Assembly: GCA_021802115.1 (NCBI GenBank)
Contig: JAKABA010000088.1
Coordinates: 1 to 13,719 of the forward strand
DNA: 13,719 nt
Origin: a bacterium
Lineage (GTDB): Bacteria; Chloroflexota; Dormibacteria; UBA8260; Bog-877
Direction: 5' to 3'
Shown: piece by piece, positions 6,696 to 13,719 of the stretch
Position numbering within the stretch: position 1 is the stretch's first letter
How the letters are laid out: each line of letters opens with the position of its first letter
Program-made: the position numbers and the translations under genes
The notes under the pieces: generated by a model
The model's database searches: none
Told to the model about the DNA's origin: nothing
What the model saw: only the letters and a program-made list of their open reading frames with translations

Positions 6696-6709
6696 CGGGA
6701 TGGATCCCG
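6696..6709. promoter_or_regulatory. Inverted repeat in the leader of the YggT-like gene
   Basis: CGGGATGGATCCCG has six-base arms around a two-base centre, 30 bases before the start codon. It could be a regulator site or a short hairpin in the mRNA. No -35/-10 pair stands out nearby. Confidence 0.3.
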
Positions 6710-6777
6710 TCGATCTCCGTTGAGGCCTAACGCCGCCCCCGGGTCGTCGTTACACCTGGGCCGGGTGCGCCGGAGGG

Positions 6778-8505
6778 TCAGCCCTTCCGCAGGATGGCCA
6801 GCGCCTGGGCCGGAAGGCTGACGGCGCCCGCCGCCACGGTTGCTCCCGAGCGCGACCCCGCCAGGACCTCCCAGACCCCTCCCTCGCCCGCGAGGGTTAC
6901 GGTGCGCCGCCTCCGTCCGAGATTGACAGCCACCGCAAGGCCCTCGCGCCGAGCCATCAGCCAGCTGCGGCCCGAGGTGACATCGGCTCCGCGTTGGCCC
7001 GTCCAGAGGTCAGGTGTCCGCCGACGCAACCAGATCAGGGAGCGGTAGTACTCCAGCATGGCCTGGTGCGCCGGCAGCTCGCGCTCTTGCCAGTTCAACT
7101 TGGACCGCTCGAAGGTGCTCTCGGCCTGGGGATCCGGCACCCGTGAGCCCGGGCCGAGGAACTCCGCGAACTCTCGGCGACGGCCCTGCCGGACAGCGCG
7201 ACCCAGCGCTGGATCCTGGAGGTCGGTGAAGTACAGGAAGGGACTGGTCGCGCCCCACTCCTCACCCTGGAACAGCATCGGCACGAACGGCGCTGTGAGC
7301 ACCAGCGCCGCACCGAGGCGGACCAGATGGGGCTTCACCAGATGCCCCAAGCGATCGCCCAACGCCCGGTTGCCGACCTGATCGTGATTCTGCTGATAGG
7401 CCACCAGGCTGCAGGGAGGCGGGTAGTCGTGGGGTCGCCCCACCACCGCCTCCCGCGAGCCGGCATACAGACCGGCATACACCAGGCCACGCGACAGGCA
7501 GGTGGCGAGATCGGTCACCCCTGCGAAATCGCGATAGTAGCCATCCTGCTCGCCGGTCAAGGCCACGTGCAACGCGTGATGGAAGTCGTCGTTCCAGAGC
7601 AGGTCCAGGCCGCGGCCCCCGATCGTCCGTGGCCGGACGATGCGGCTGTCGTTCTGGTTGTTCTCCGCGATCAGGGTGAGCTCGCGCCCCAGCTGAAGCT
7701 CCAGCTCATCGACCTCGGCGGCGAGCTGCTCCAGCAGCGGGAGCGCGGAGGTTTCGATGAACCCGTGGACCGCATCCAGACGCAGGCCGTCGACGTGGAA
7801 GTCGCGCAGCCAGCGCAGCGCGTTGTCGCAGATGAGCCGCCGCACCTGGTCACTACCCGGACCGTCCAGGTTGAGGGCCTGTCCCCAGAGCGTGCCGTAG
7901 CGCTCGGTCAGATACGGTCCGTAACGGGGCAGGTAGTTGCCCTCCGGGCTGAGATGGTTGTAGACCACGTCGAGGATCACGGCCAGGCCACGGGCGTGAC
8001 AGCCGTTGACGAAGTGCATCAACCCGACGGGACCGCCGTAGGCATCGTGGGTGGCGAAGAGGCTGGCGGCGTCGTAGCCCCAGCCCCGGGCGCCGGGGAA
8101 CTGGTGAACCGGCATCAGCTCGACATGGGTGATCCCGAGCTCCACCAGGTGGTCGAGCCGGTTCAGGGCAGCGGCGAACGTGCCCTCGGGGGTGAAGGTC
8201 CCAATGTGCATCTCGTAGATGACCCCGCTGCGCAGCGAGGGCGGGGACCACCCCTGATCGGTCCAGCGGAAGTGGCCAGGGGAGAACGGCCGGGAGAGTC
8301 CGTGGACCCCGTTCGGCTGCCAGGGCGAGCGAGGGTCGGGGAACGGCCCCTCCCCGTCGATCACGAAGCCGTAGTCGCCGGAGCGGCGGACACTTCCCGC
8401 GGGCACCCACCATCCCGAGGCCAGCTGACGCATGGGCAGGTCACTGTTCCCTCGCCGCAGGCGGACTTCGCCAGCAGCCGGCGCCCAGACCGAGTAGGGC
8501 CTCAA
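6778..8505 (-). CDS. treZ: Malto-oligosyltrehalose trehalohydrolase (TreZ)
   Basis: A 575-residue GH13 enzyme that cleaves maltooligosyl trehalose to release trehalose, the second step of the TreY-TreZ pathway, in the cytoplasm. An N-terminal beta-sandwich begins with YSVWAPAAGEVRLR. The (beta/alpha)8 barrel has VILDVVYNH (about 176-184), GLRLDAVHGF with nucleophile Asp244, LIAENNQND with acid/base Glu281, and YQQNHDQVGN with Asp375. The stretch LLWNDDFHHALHVALTGE is a TreZ hallmark. The start is probably TTG at 8505, overlapping the treY stop as TTGA, which gives a normal family length; an open frame runs back to 8610 but overlaps treY more. Transcription continues from treY. No treX or treS lies in the window. 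The identification is very firm; the start codon is moderately so. Confidence 0.95.
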   Translation of the reverse strand: MRPYSVWAPAAGEVRLRRGNSDLPMRQLASGWWVPAGSVRRSGDYGFVIDGEGPFPDPRSPWQPNGVHGLSRPFSPGHFRWTDQGWSPPSLRSGVIYEMHIGTFTPEGTFAAALNRLDHLVELGITHVELMPVHQFPGARGWGYDAASLFATHDAYGGPVGLMHFVNGCHARGLAVILDVVYNHLSPEGNYLPRYGPYLTERYGTLWGQALNLDGPGSDQVRRLICDNALRWLRDFHVDGLRLDAVHGFIETSALPLLEQLAAEVDELELQLGRELTLIAENNQNDSRIVRPRTIGGRGLDLLWNDDFHHALHVALTGEQDGYYRDFAGVTDLATCLSRGLVYAGLYAGSREAVVGRPHDYPPPCSLVAYQQNHDQVGNRALGDRLGHLVKPHLVRLGAALVLTAPFVPMLFQGEEWGATSPFLYFTDLQDPALGRAVRQGRRREFAEFLGPGSRVPDPQAESTFERSKLNWQERELPAHQAMLEYYRSLIWLRRRTPDLWTGQRGADVTSGRSWLMARREGLAVAVNLGRRRRTVTLAGEGGVWEVLAGSRSGATVAAGAVSLPAQALAILRKG

Positions 8506-10976
8506 GGAGCGGCCTCGGCCACCAGGAGCGCCACTGGGAACCCTCTCAGCAGGTCGGCTACCCGAACCTCGCCACTCTCGAAGGTGGCGCCTCCCAGACG
8601 GTCCTTCCAACGCATCCGTCCGAGCTCGATGGTCGTGTCACCCCAGCCCTCCCGCCCAAGGAACGGCCGGGTGGGCACCACGGTGACGACCTGACCGCCC
8701 CGCTCGAACGCGACCACGTGCGCGGCATGCGTCCCGTGTACCGCAAGGGCCACGTACCTCGCCCGAGGGCTGAATGCCGATGCTCGCTCGCGCCGGACCT
8801 CCAGCCCACGTTCGAGCAGCCACTGCTTGGGCAGGCCGCCTGACCAAGTGGAGCGCCCTCGGGGCGGCGTTCCCGCGCCTGCCAGATCGAGCTGCCGCTT
8901 AAGACCCGTGAAGTCCACCGGCCTGCGGTTGTCCGGGTCGACCAGGTTGTGAGCCCAGACCTCGGTGCCCTGATAGATGTCCGGCACGCCGGGGGCGGTC
9001 AGCTTGAGCAAGGTCGCAGCCAACGACGCCACCCGGGCGGGCCGCTCGATCCGCCTGAGGAACGCCGCCAGGGACCTAATGAAGGCCGGATCGTGCAGCG
9101 CACCGCGGGTGAAACTGCGCACCGACTCTTCGTACCGCGGTTCGGGCGAACGCCACGAGGTGTGGACCTTGGCCTCGCGCACCGACTTCTGAACCACCGT
9201 CAGGAGCCGTTGCTCCGAGATCGGCCAGGCGCCCAGCAGGGTCTGGTACAAGAAGTACTCGAAATTGCGGTCGGGGAGGCCAGGTCCCTGCCGGTGCGGG
9301 GCGGTGAGGCGCGCCCAACGCCTCACCGCCCGTGCCCAGGCCGAGGGCAGCAGGGAGATCATGTCGATCCGGCACCGCACATCCTCACTGCGCTTGCTGT
9401 CGTGGGTGGAGGTGGCGTTGAGAGCCAGCGGCCAATCGGACTGACGCAACTCCATGGCTCGGTGGAACTCCGGCACTGCGACTCCGAAGTGGCCCGGGTC
9501 ATCGCCCACCTCATTGAGCGAGATCAGTCGGTGGTAGCGGTAGAATGCAGTGTCCTCAACGCCCTTGGCCATCACCGCCCCGCTCAGCTGCTGGAAGCGG
9601 AGCGCGAGGTCTCGAGCCTCCGGATCATCGACTGTGAACCCCAACACATCCCCGATCAGGCTCAGCAGGTCAGGATCCAGGTCCGGTCGCGACGACTGCA
9701 CCTTCCTGATCGCCGCCCGCAACGGCGCCGTGGCGTCACGGACGGCTCGCCTCCCCATCCCGTCGGCCAGGTAGGTCCGATACACCGGCAGCGCGGCGGC
9801 CACCTCCGCCAATGCCTCGCGCAGCTCATGACGGCCAAAGTCGCGATGCCAGGGGCTGCGCCCGGTGACGTTCTGCAACTGATCGGAGAGCCGGTTCAGG
9901 TCACTGCCGAACAGCGCCCACACCACCTCCCGCTTGCTGAGGTGCTCGACCTCTTCGTAGCTCCGCTCCTCGCCGGTGAACCGCGCGTAGGTCTGGGTCA
10001 ACTCCCCTTCCGCCTCCTGCGCCACGAAGAGGCCGTTCACGAGCCTTCCGAAGTCGTACCCGGTGGTGCCGTCCACCGGCCAGCTGCGGGGAAGTTGCTC
10101 GCCGCGGCCCAGGATCTTCTCCACCACGATCCACCGCCGCTTCGAATCATCCCGCAACCGCCTCAGATACCCCTCGGGATCCCTGAGGCCGTCGGGGTGA
10201 TCTACGCGCAGACCGTCCCCCGGCTTGAGGATGCCCAAGAGGTAGTCGTGGTGCGCGTGATATACCCGCTCGTCCTCGATCCGCACGCCGACCAGCGAGT
10301 CGACATCGAAGAAGCGCCGGTAGTTCAGCTCCCGCTCCCGTGCCTGCCAGCGTGCCAGGCGAAAGTGTTGCGCCTGGAGCAGCCGATCGAGCCAGATTGG
10401 ATCGGCGTTGACGGCCGCCACCAACAGATCCATGTCCCGTTCGGCAGCTTCACCAACAGCTGGGACGGCCGGAGCCGCCTTCTGGCCGAAGGTGGCGCGG
10501 AACTCACGACGCAGGGTGGTCAGGCTGGCGGGCGAGATCGGGTAGGTGGTCTCCCCCACCCTCACCACGACCCTCCTCCCGGTGCGGACTAGCCGAAGCT
10601 CGCCGGCCGCCAGCATCCGCCCGTAGCGTCGGGGCAGGAAGGGGAGCACCACTTTGCCAGTCGATCGCGACTCCCGGTCCCGCCACGAGATGTCGAAGAA
10701 CCTCCCTCCCGCGCTGTGGGGACCGCGAGCCAGTGCCTCCTCCCACCAGTGATTGGCCGCCGCGATCGCCATGTGATTGGGCACCACGTCGGTCAGCAAC
10801 TCCAGCCCCAGTTCCTCGAGCCCCCGGCGCAGCCTGCGGTAGCCCCGAAGGCCGCCGAGCGCGGGATCGACTCCGGTGGGGTCCGCCTGATCGTACCCAT
10901 GGGGGCTCCCCGGAGCGGCGGTGAGGAACGGCGACAGGTACACGTGGCTCACCCCGAGCTGGGCGAGGTAGGGCAA
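8502..10976 (-). CDS. treY: Malto-oligosyltrehalose synthase (TreY), N-terminus probably longer than the first start
   Basis: A GH13 enzyme, 824 residues from the first possible start, that isomerises the terminal alpha-1,4 glucose bond of maltodextrins to the alpha,alpha-1,1 bond of trehalose. Visible blocks are LTDVVPNHMA (61-70), GLRVDHPDGLRDPEGYL with nucleophile Asp259, WIVVEKILG with Glu286, WPVDGTTGYDF, VMAKGVEDTAFYRYHRL, NATSTHDSKRSEDVR with Asp526, and APGVPDIYQGTE, all hallmarks of TreY. The TTG at 10976 falls inside the first conserved block. The family's usual N-terminal motif, here SYRVQLRGGVDFDAVCAVL, is encoded in the same frame upstream (to about 11031) but no ATG, GTG or TTG precedes it before an in-frame stop at 11184-11186. 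It overlaps treZ by four bases. Function is firm; the 5' end is unresolved. Confidence 0.93.
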   Translation of the reverse strand: MPYLAQLGVSHVYLSPFLTAAPGSPHGYDQADPTGVDPALGGLRGYRRLRRGLEELGLELLTDVVPNHMAIAAANHWWEEALARGPHSAGGRFFDISWRDRESRSTGKVVLPFLPRRYGRMLAAGELRLVRTGRRVVVRVGETTYPISPASLTTLRREFRATFGQKAAPAVPAVGEAAERDMDLLVAAVNADPIWLDRLLQAQHFRLARWQARERELNYRRFFDVDSLVGVRIEDERVYHAHHDYLLGILKPGDGLRVDHPDGLRDPEGYLRRLRDDSKRRWIVVEKILGRGEQLPRSWPVDGTTGYDFGRLVNGLFVAQEAEGELTQTYARFTGEERSYEEVEHLSKREVVWALFGSDLNRLSDQLQNVTGRSPWHRDFGRHELREALAEVAAALPVYRTYLADGMGRRAVRDATAPLRAAIRKVQSSRPDLDPDLLSLIGDVLGFTVDDPEARDLALRFQQLSGAVMAKGVEDTAFYRYHRLISLNEVGDDPGHFGVAVPEFHRAMELRQSDWPLALNATSTHDSKRSEDVRCRIDMISLLPSAWARAVRRWARLTAPHRQGPGLPDRNFEYFLYQTLLGAWPISEQRLLTVVQKSVREAKVHTSWRSPEPRYEESVRSFTRGALHDPAFIRSLAAFLRRIERPARVASLAATLLKLTAPGVPDIYQGTEVWAHNLVDPDNRRPVDFTGLKRQLDLAGAGTPPRGRSTWSGGLPKQWLLERGLEVRRERASAFSPRARYVALAVHGTHAAHVVAFERGGQVVTVVPTRPFLGREGWGDTTIELGRMRWKDRLGGATFESGEVRVADLLRGFPVALLVAEAAP

Positions 10977-11039
10977 TACCGCGCAGACGGCATCGAAGTC
11001 AACCCCTCCGCGCAGCTGGACTCGGTAGGAGGCGATGAT

Positions 11040-11630
11040 CGGCCGGACTGGCCGGCCATCCCCCGTGGAGGGGGCCGCGGGGGCAGCCGCCCTCGGCTGG
11101 ACGCGCCTACCTATGGGACCCGCCCGCCGCTGGTCGTCCCTCGCCTTCGGCGACTGTCGCCACGGGCACTGCCGCCGGCCCGCTCACGCATCGGCTCCTG
11201 CCGGATTCCAAGATCAACTTCTCCTCCCACCAAGCAGATCGACGGGTCCACCCCCGAAGGCGCCGACCCTCCCCCATGGTATGGGCCCAGGGGCAGTCGG
11301 CAACGCCGCGTAGCAGCGTGACCCCGGCCAGGGGCGGTCGCGCCGACCCCGGTCGCTGCGCGTGCCTGGCCTGCGGCTGGCGGTGACCCTGCCACTTCGC
11401 GGCTTTCTGGCTGCCCCGGATTCCTGACGCTGCTCGCGATGGCGGCACCAGCCGGGGACACGGAAGAAGAGCGGACCCGGCTCCCTTCCCAGTGCCCGAC
11501 ACGTCGGCGGTGCTGGTTTCCGCCCAGCTCAGGGCGGGTTCTTGAAACCCAGATGGAAGGTCGGCGTTAGGCCACCTGCCCGAAGGTGCTGCGGGATCTG
11601 CAATCAGCACCGGGACAGGAGGTGAACGCC
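11040..11630. other. About 590 bases upstream of treY without a recognised gene
   Basis: Two minus-strand open frames end at 11107 and 11111 but neither shows a family pattern or a good ribosome site. The stretch separates leftward treY from rightward small genes, so it should carry two promoters; none is convincing. A TTGAAA at 11542-11547 lacks a good -10. Hairpins noted: CCGCCC-AGCTCA-GGGCGG at 11520-11537 followed by GTTCTTG, and CACCT/AGGTG at about 11573-11588 just before the Cys mini-protein gene. Confidence 0.5.
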
Positions 11631-11798
11631 ATGTGCGCAAGCTGTGGATGCTCGGAGCCGTATCAGAGGCACCAAGCAGAAGACATCACCGTGGATGACA
11701 TCAAGGCCGCCGCGGCGGCCCACGACCTGACCCCCGAGCAGGTTGCCGAGAACATACTCAAGGCGGTGGCTCGGGATCAAGACCCGACGCTCGCCTGA
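11631..11798 (+). CDS. Small conserved CxxCxC protein
   Basis: A 55-residue cytoplasmic protein beginning MCASCGCSEPYQRH, with Cys2, Cys5, Cys7 and His14 as a likely metal-binding knuckle. An acidic linker follows, then DDIKAAAAAHDLTPEQVAENI, two short helices. I recognise this layout (MCxxCGC...H...IT.DD...AA...G...EA..NI) from small uncharacterised proteins in actinobacteria and cyanobacteria; their function is unknown to me. ATG at 11631 is strongly supported by AGGAGGTG about six bases upstream; the in-frame start at 11586 lacks this and would put the cysteines mid-protein. It faces the gene at 11854-12279, with a shared hairpin terminator between them. The gene call is firm; metal binding is inference from the cysteines. 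Confidence 0.82.
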   Translation: MCASCGCSEPYQRHQAEDITVDDIKAAAAAHDLTPEQVAENILKAVARDQDPTLA

Positions 11799-11804
11799 CC
11801 GATA

Positions 11805-11853
11805 GGAGCCCGCCCCGGAAGCCGATCCCAGGAGAGGCTCCGGGGGCGGCTCC
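11805..11853. terminator. Bidirectional hairpin terminator between convergent genes
   Basis: GGAGCC (11805-11810) pairs with GGCTCC (11848-11853). Inner segments, GCCCCGGAAGCC against GGCTCCGGGGGC, extend the stem with small bulges around a GATCCCAGGAGA loop. It fills almost exactly the 55 bases between the two stop codons. No clear U-run is present, so it may act with another factor or simply block read-through. Confidence 0.6.
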
Positions 11854-12279
11854 TCAGGCGGCCCGGCGCGCCCGGCTCTGACGCCGGTCCCGGCGCAGCC
11901 GCGGAACCGCCCAATCGTCCCGCTCCGCGTCCAGGTCGGGGAAGAGTTCGCGCCGACGCGGCACCAACTCATCGAGGACGCTTGACTCCCACTCCAAGAG
12001 CGCGGCATGAAGGGCGAAGCTGGTCCGGGCGGCCCACACGGCCTCCGGAGCGATGACGCCCTGCGAGGCGCTCAACGCTTCGACCAGGGCGTTGCAGGCC
12101 CGGTGGCGGCCGATGCAGGACCCATTGAGGTGCCGCTCCTCCAAAAGGTTGAGGCACTTGTCGATCGCCTCCAAGAGCACCCGCGCGCGCCGTCGAGCTG
12201 GCGAGGCCACGGGGGCGTCGCCGGCGGCCACCTGATAGCAAGTGCCGACGCGATCATCAGCCGCGGTGACAATACTCAT
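11854..12279 (-). CDS. Hypothetical mainly helical protein with Arg-rich C-terminus
   Basis: A 141-residue soluble protein not recognised as any family. After a variable N-terminus (1-30) it appears helical: RARVLLEAIDKCLNLLEERH (31-50), then ACNALVEALSASQG and VWAARTSFALHAALLEWESSVLDELV. It ends in an Arg-rich tail (RRDRRQSRARRAA) that could bind nucleic acid. Four cysteines (14, 42, 55, 62) are scattered rather than clustered. ATG at 12279 is chosen for AGGAGA about five bases upstream; the frame stays open to 12489, through sequence that looks non-coding. It is divergent from the sigma factor gene across a 391-base gap and might share its regulation. A small regulator or partner of the sigma factor is possible, but that is speculation. 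Confidence 0.6.
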   Translation of the reverse strand: MSIVTAADDRVGTCYQVAAGDAPVASPARRRARVLLEAIDKCLNLLEERHLNGSCIGRHRACNALVEALSASQGVIAPEAVWAARTSFALHAALLEWESSVLDELVPRRRELFPDLDAERDDWAVPRLRRDRRQSRARRAA

Positions 12280-12670
12280 CGCATCTCCTGGTGAATTCGT
12301 CATTGCGAGGCGGCGGTCCCACAACGGGTGGGGACGCGCAGCGCTCTCTTCCTGCTTCGGAATAACGGCCACCATATGGGGCGGTTTCACCTCGGTTCGG
12401 CATCCCGCCGGAGCCGGGTAGTTGTTCTCGACGTGAAGTATTCGCCTCCTGAGTAGTCCATCTGTGAGGCTAGCCACCAGCCGAATCATTCGCTTCGCAC
12501 ACGCTCAAACGCGCGCACTAACCGCCTGTGGGACTATCTCTAGTGTTAGCTATTACTCAGTAAAAGATGGGCTTTTGTGCAACACACATGTTGACAGCTG
12601 TGCCGTTTTCTGTGGTACAGTGCGTGCGGTCAACAGCGGCCAATCGCCGTTGCACTAAGAGAGGTGAGTC
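12280..12670. other. Divergent intergenic region, AT-rich toward the sigma gene
   Basis: It separates the 141-residue unknown gene (minus) from the sigma factor gene (plus). Bases about 12530-12625 are visibly AT-richer than the rest of the window and hold the sigma promoter plus two short palindromes, CAACA-CACA-TGTTG (12580-12593) and ACAGCTGT (12594-12601). An open frame at 12464-12658 shows no protein pattern. No clear promoter was found for the minus-strand gene. Confidence 0.55.
12591..12621 (+). promoter_or_regulatory. Sigma-70-type promoter of the sigma factor gene
   Basis: A perfect -35 TTGACA (12591-12596) is followed after 19 bases by TACAGT (12616-12621), preceded by TGG as in an extended -10. 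The spacing is slightly long but the extended -10 compensates. Transcription would start near 12628, about 43 bases before the ATG. The palindrome ACAGCTGT (12594-12601) overlaps the -35, a likely repressor position. Confidence 0.65.
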
Positions 12671-13336
12671 ATGACAAGAGCTGCGTTGAAGCCACCAACC
12701 ATCAGAGTGATGGCCGTCGCGCCCCTTGCACCAGAGACCGCCATCGGGGTGGATGTGGAGGCCCTATATCAGGACCATTACGACGCGGTGATGCGCTATG
12801 TGCGGGCTCGCGTCGGCAGCAAGGAGACTGCCGAGGACCTGGTCGCAGACGTGTTCTGCCGCGCGCTGGGTGCCGCCACGAAGTACCGCGCGTTGCGCGA
12901 GACTCCGTTGCCCTGGCTGTACCGAATCGCGGCGCACCGGGTCGCCGATCACTACCGGCGTCAGCGCCCAGCGTGCGGGCTGGACGCCGCCGCAGAAGTG
13001 GTGGCGACCGGTCCCGGGCCGGACGACGTGGTGCTGCAGAAGCTGGCGGTCACCCAGGTGTGGGAGCTCTCGCAGGGCCTGCCCAAGAGTCAGCAGCGCG
13101 CGTTGTGGCTCCGCTACGGCCGGCAGCTGGAGCTCAGCGAGATCGCGCAGCGGATGGGCAAGTCGGTCGAGGCCGTCAAGCTGCTCATTCATCGTGCCGT
13201 CAAGCACCTGCGCTATGTGCTCACCGCTGAGACCACCGGCAGGGTGGCCGGAGTGGAGGCGCACGCGCAGGCAACTTCGCGCCGAGGATCGGGTGTGCGG
13301 CGGCCCGGCCGGCAACTCGCCCGCACCGGCGCTTGA
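12671..13336 (+). CDS. ECF-like sigma-70 family RNA polymerase sigma factor
   Basis: A 221-residue alternative sigma factor that would direct RNA polymerase to its own promoter class. Region 2 spans about 31-98: LYQDHYDAVMRYVRARV, then AEDLVADVFCRAL and PLPWLYRIAAHRVADHYRR, matching core-binding and -10-recognising helices. Region 4 spans about 135-183: LPKSQQRALWLRYGRQLELSEIAQRMGKSVEAVKLLIHRAVKHLR, a helix-turn-helix for the -35 element. A polar basic tail of about 38 residues (184-221) follows, longer than most ECF factors. ATG at 12671 has GAGAGGTGAG upstream. No anti-sigma gene with a membrane helix follows within the next 380 bases, so control must be elsewhere or by the promoter. The family call is firm; the signal and regulon are unknown. 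Confidence 0.92.
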   Translation: MTRAALKPPTIRVMAVAPLAPETAIGVDVEALYQDHYDAVMRYVRARVGSKETAEDLVADVFCRALGAATKYRALRETPLPWLYRIAAHRVADHYRRQRPACGLDAAAEVVATGPGPDDVVLQKLAVTQVWELSQGLPKSQQRALWLRYGRQLELSEIAQRMGKSVEAVKLLIHRAVKHLRYVLTAETTGRVAGVEAHAQATSRRGSGVRRPGRQLARTGA

Positions 13337-13646
13337 GCCGTGCCACCGCACGCAGCTGGCAGGCGGCGCAAGGGAGTTGCGACGTCCCCCCACGAACTCT
13401 CGATCGAAGCCTCTACCCGCGCCAGTTCCCCGGTCCCGGATGGCCCAAACTCAGCCGCCAGCAGAGCCTCGGACGCAGCGAGTTCCACCTCGGTTCGCTC
13501 CGTACCATGGGAGTCGGGGACAAGCGGCTGACGAGGAGCGCTGCCGGTGCACTACGCCATCTGACCGGGTCCCGCGCCGAAGGGCTGGTCGGCCTCAGAC
13601 GGGGGCGGCGGCGCCCCTGCGCAACCAGCTCGACCCCGGCGAAACC
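13337..13646. other. Stretch after the sigma factor gene without a supported gene
   Basis: Open frames here on both strands show no family pattern and no good ribosome site. In particular there is no hydrophobic segment, which argues against a membrane anti-sigma factor directly downstream of the sigma gene. Confidence 0.5.
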
Positions 13647-13719
13647 CTAGCCGAGACCGCCCGCCCGCTCGCCGGCCAAGAGGTCGGCGACCTGGGCAAG
13701 GGCGTCCAGCTGGTGCTCG
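13647..13719 (-). CDS. Possible C-terminal end of a gene running off the window edge
   Basis: The last 73 bases, read on the minus strand, encode EHQLDALAQVADLLAGERAG then GLG and a TAG stop. The pattern is that of an amphipathic helix with GC-rich third positions, as expected for the end of a gene convergent with the sigma gene. The opposite strand also reads as a plausible helix (AETARPLAGQEVGDLGKG) but has no ATG, GTG or TTG close upstream in frame. Too short to identify. Confidence 0.28.
   Translation of the reverse strand, partial: EHQLDALAQVADLLAGERAGGLG

Noticed and set aside
7327..8694. 455-codon plus-strand open frame
   Set aside because: It lies antisense to treZ, whose catalytic motifs are unmistakable. 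Long antisense frames are expected in GC-rich coding DNA, and the translation shows no family pattern.
8949..10592. 547-codon plus-strand open frame
   Set aside because: Antisense to treY, whose hallmark blocks run through the whole region; the translation is low in structure and unlike any family.
11107..11640. 177-codon minus-strand open frame directly upstream of treY
   Set aside because: No recognisable domain, poor ribosome site, composition typical of a chance frame, and not in frame with treY. It overlaps the ribosome site of the Cys mini-protein gene.
12464..12658. 64-codon plus-strand frame before the sigma gene
   Set aside because: It spans the AT-rich promoter and transcript start region of the sigma gene and shows no protein pattern.
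13213..13488. 91-codon minus-strand frame overlapping the end of the sigma gene
   Set aside because: Its first half is mildly protein-like, but it runs into the sigma gene antisense and has no good start signal or family match.

Overview
The window is GC-rich bacterial DNA with close gene packing, 4-base start/stop overlaps and frequent GTG/TTG starts. No rRNA, tRNA, CRISPR array or insertion sequence was recognised. Gene content (BlaI/M56 regulator pair, TreY-TreZ trehalose pathway, YggT-like and tiny hydrophobic membrane proteins, an ECF-type sigma factor, a CxxCxC mini-protein) fits a high-GC soil-type bacterium of the Actinomycetota, Chloroflexota or Dormibacterota kind. That placement is inference from gene style, not from a marker gene.

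Bases 39-3797 (minus strand, read leftwards): a BlaI/MecI-type repressor and an M56 metallopeptidase overlap by four bases. They are followed by a four-gene set: a small membrane protein with two Cys-Cys pairs, a four-helix membrane protein with Cys-Cys-Thr-Pro in a membrane segment, and two adjacent membrane-anchored thioredoxin-fold proteins with CSSC and CASC sites. A 124-base gap before the four-gene set holds a possible BlaI-type operator. The set looks like a protease/repressor-controlled thiol or soft-metal stress module outside the cytoplasm.

Bases 3798-4544 hold no supported gene but contain very strong hairpins, one placed like a terminator. Bases 4545-5780 (minus) encode an acyltransferase-3 family membrane enzyme. 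Bases 6063-6666 (minus) encode a YggT-like protein and a 51-residue hydrophobic protein, closed by a textbook intrinsic terminator.

Bases 6778-10976 (minus) encode TreZ and TreY, which together turn the reducing end of maltooligosaccharides into free trehalose. The treY reading frame clearly carries conserved sequence upstream of its first possible start codon, so its true start is a puzzle. Bases 11040-11630 hold no recognised gene.

Bases 11631-12279 hold two convergent small genes, a CxxCxC mini-protein (plus) and a 141-residue unknown protein (minus), with a strong hairpin filling the gap between them. An AT-richer promoter region then precedes an ECF-like sigma factor (12671-13336, plus). 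The right edge may clip the end of another gene.
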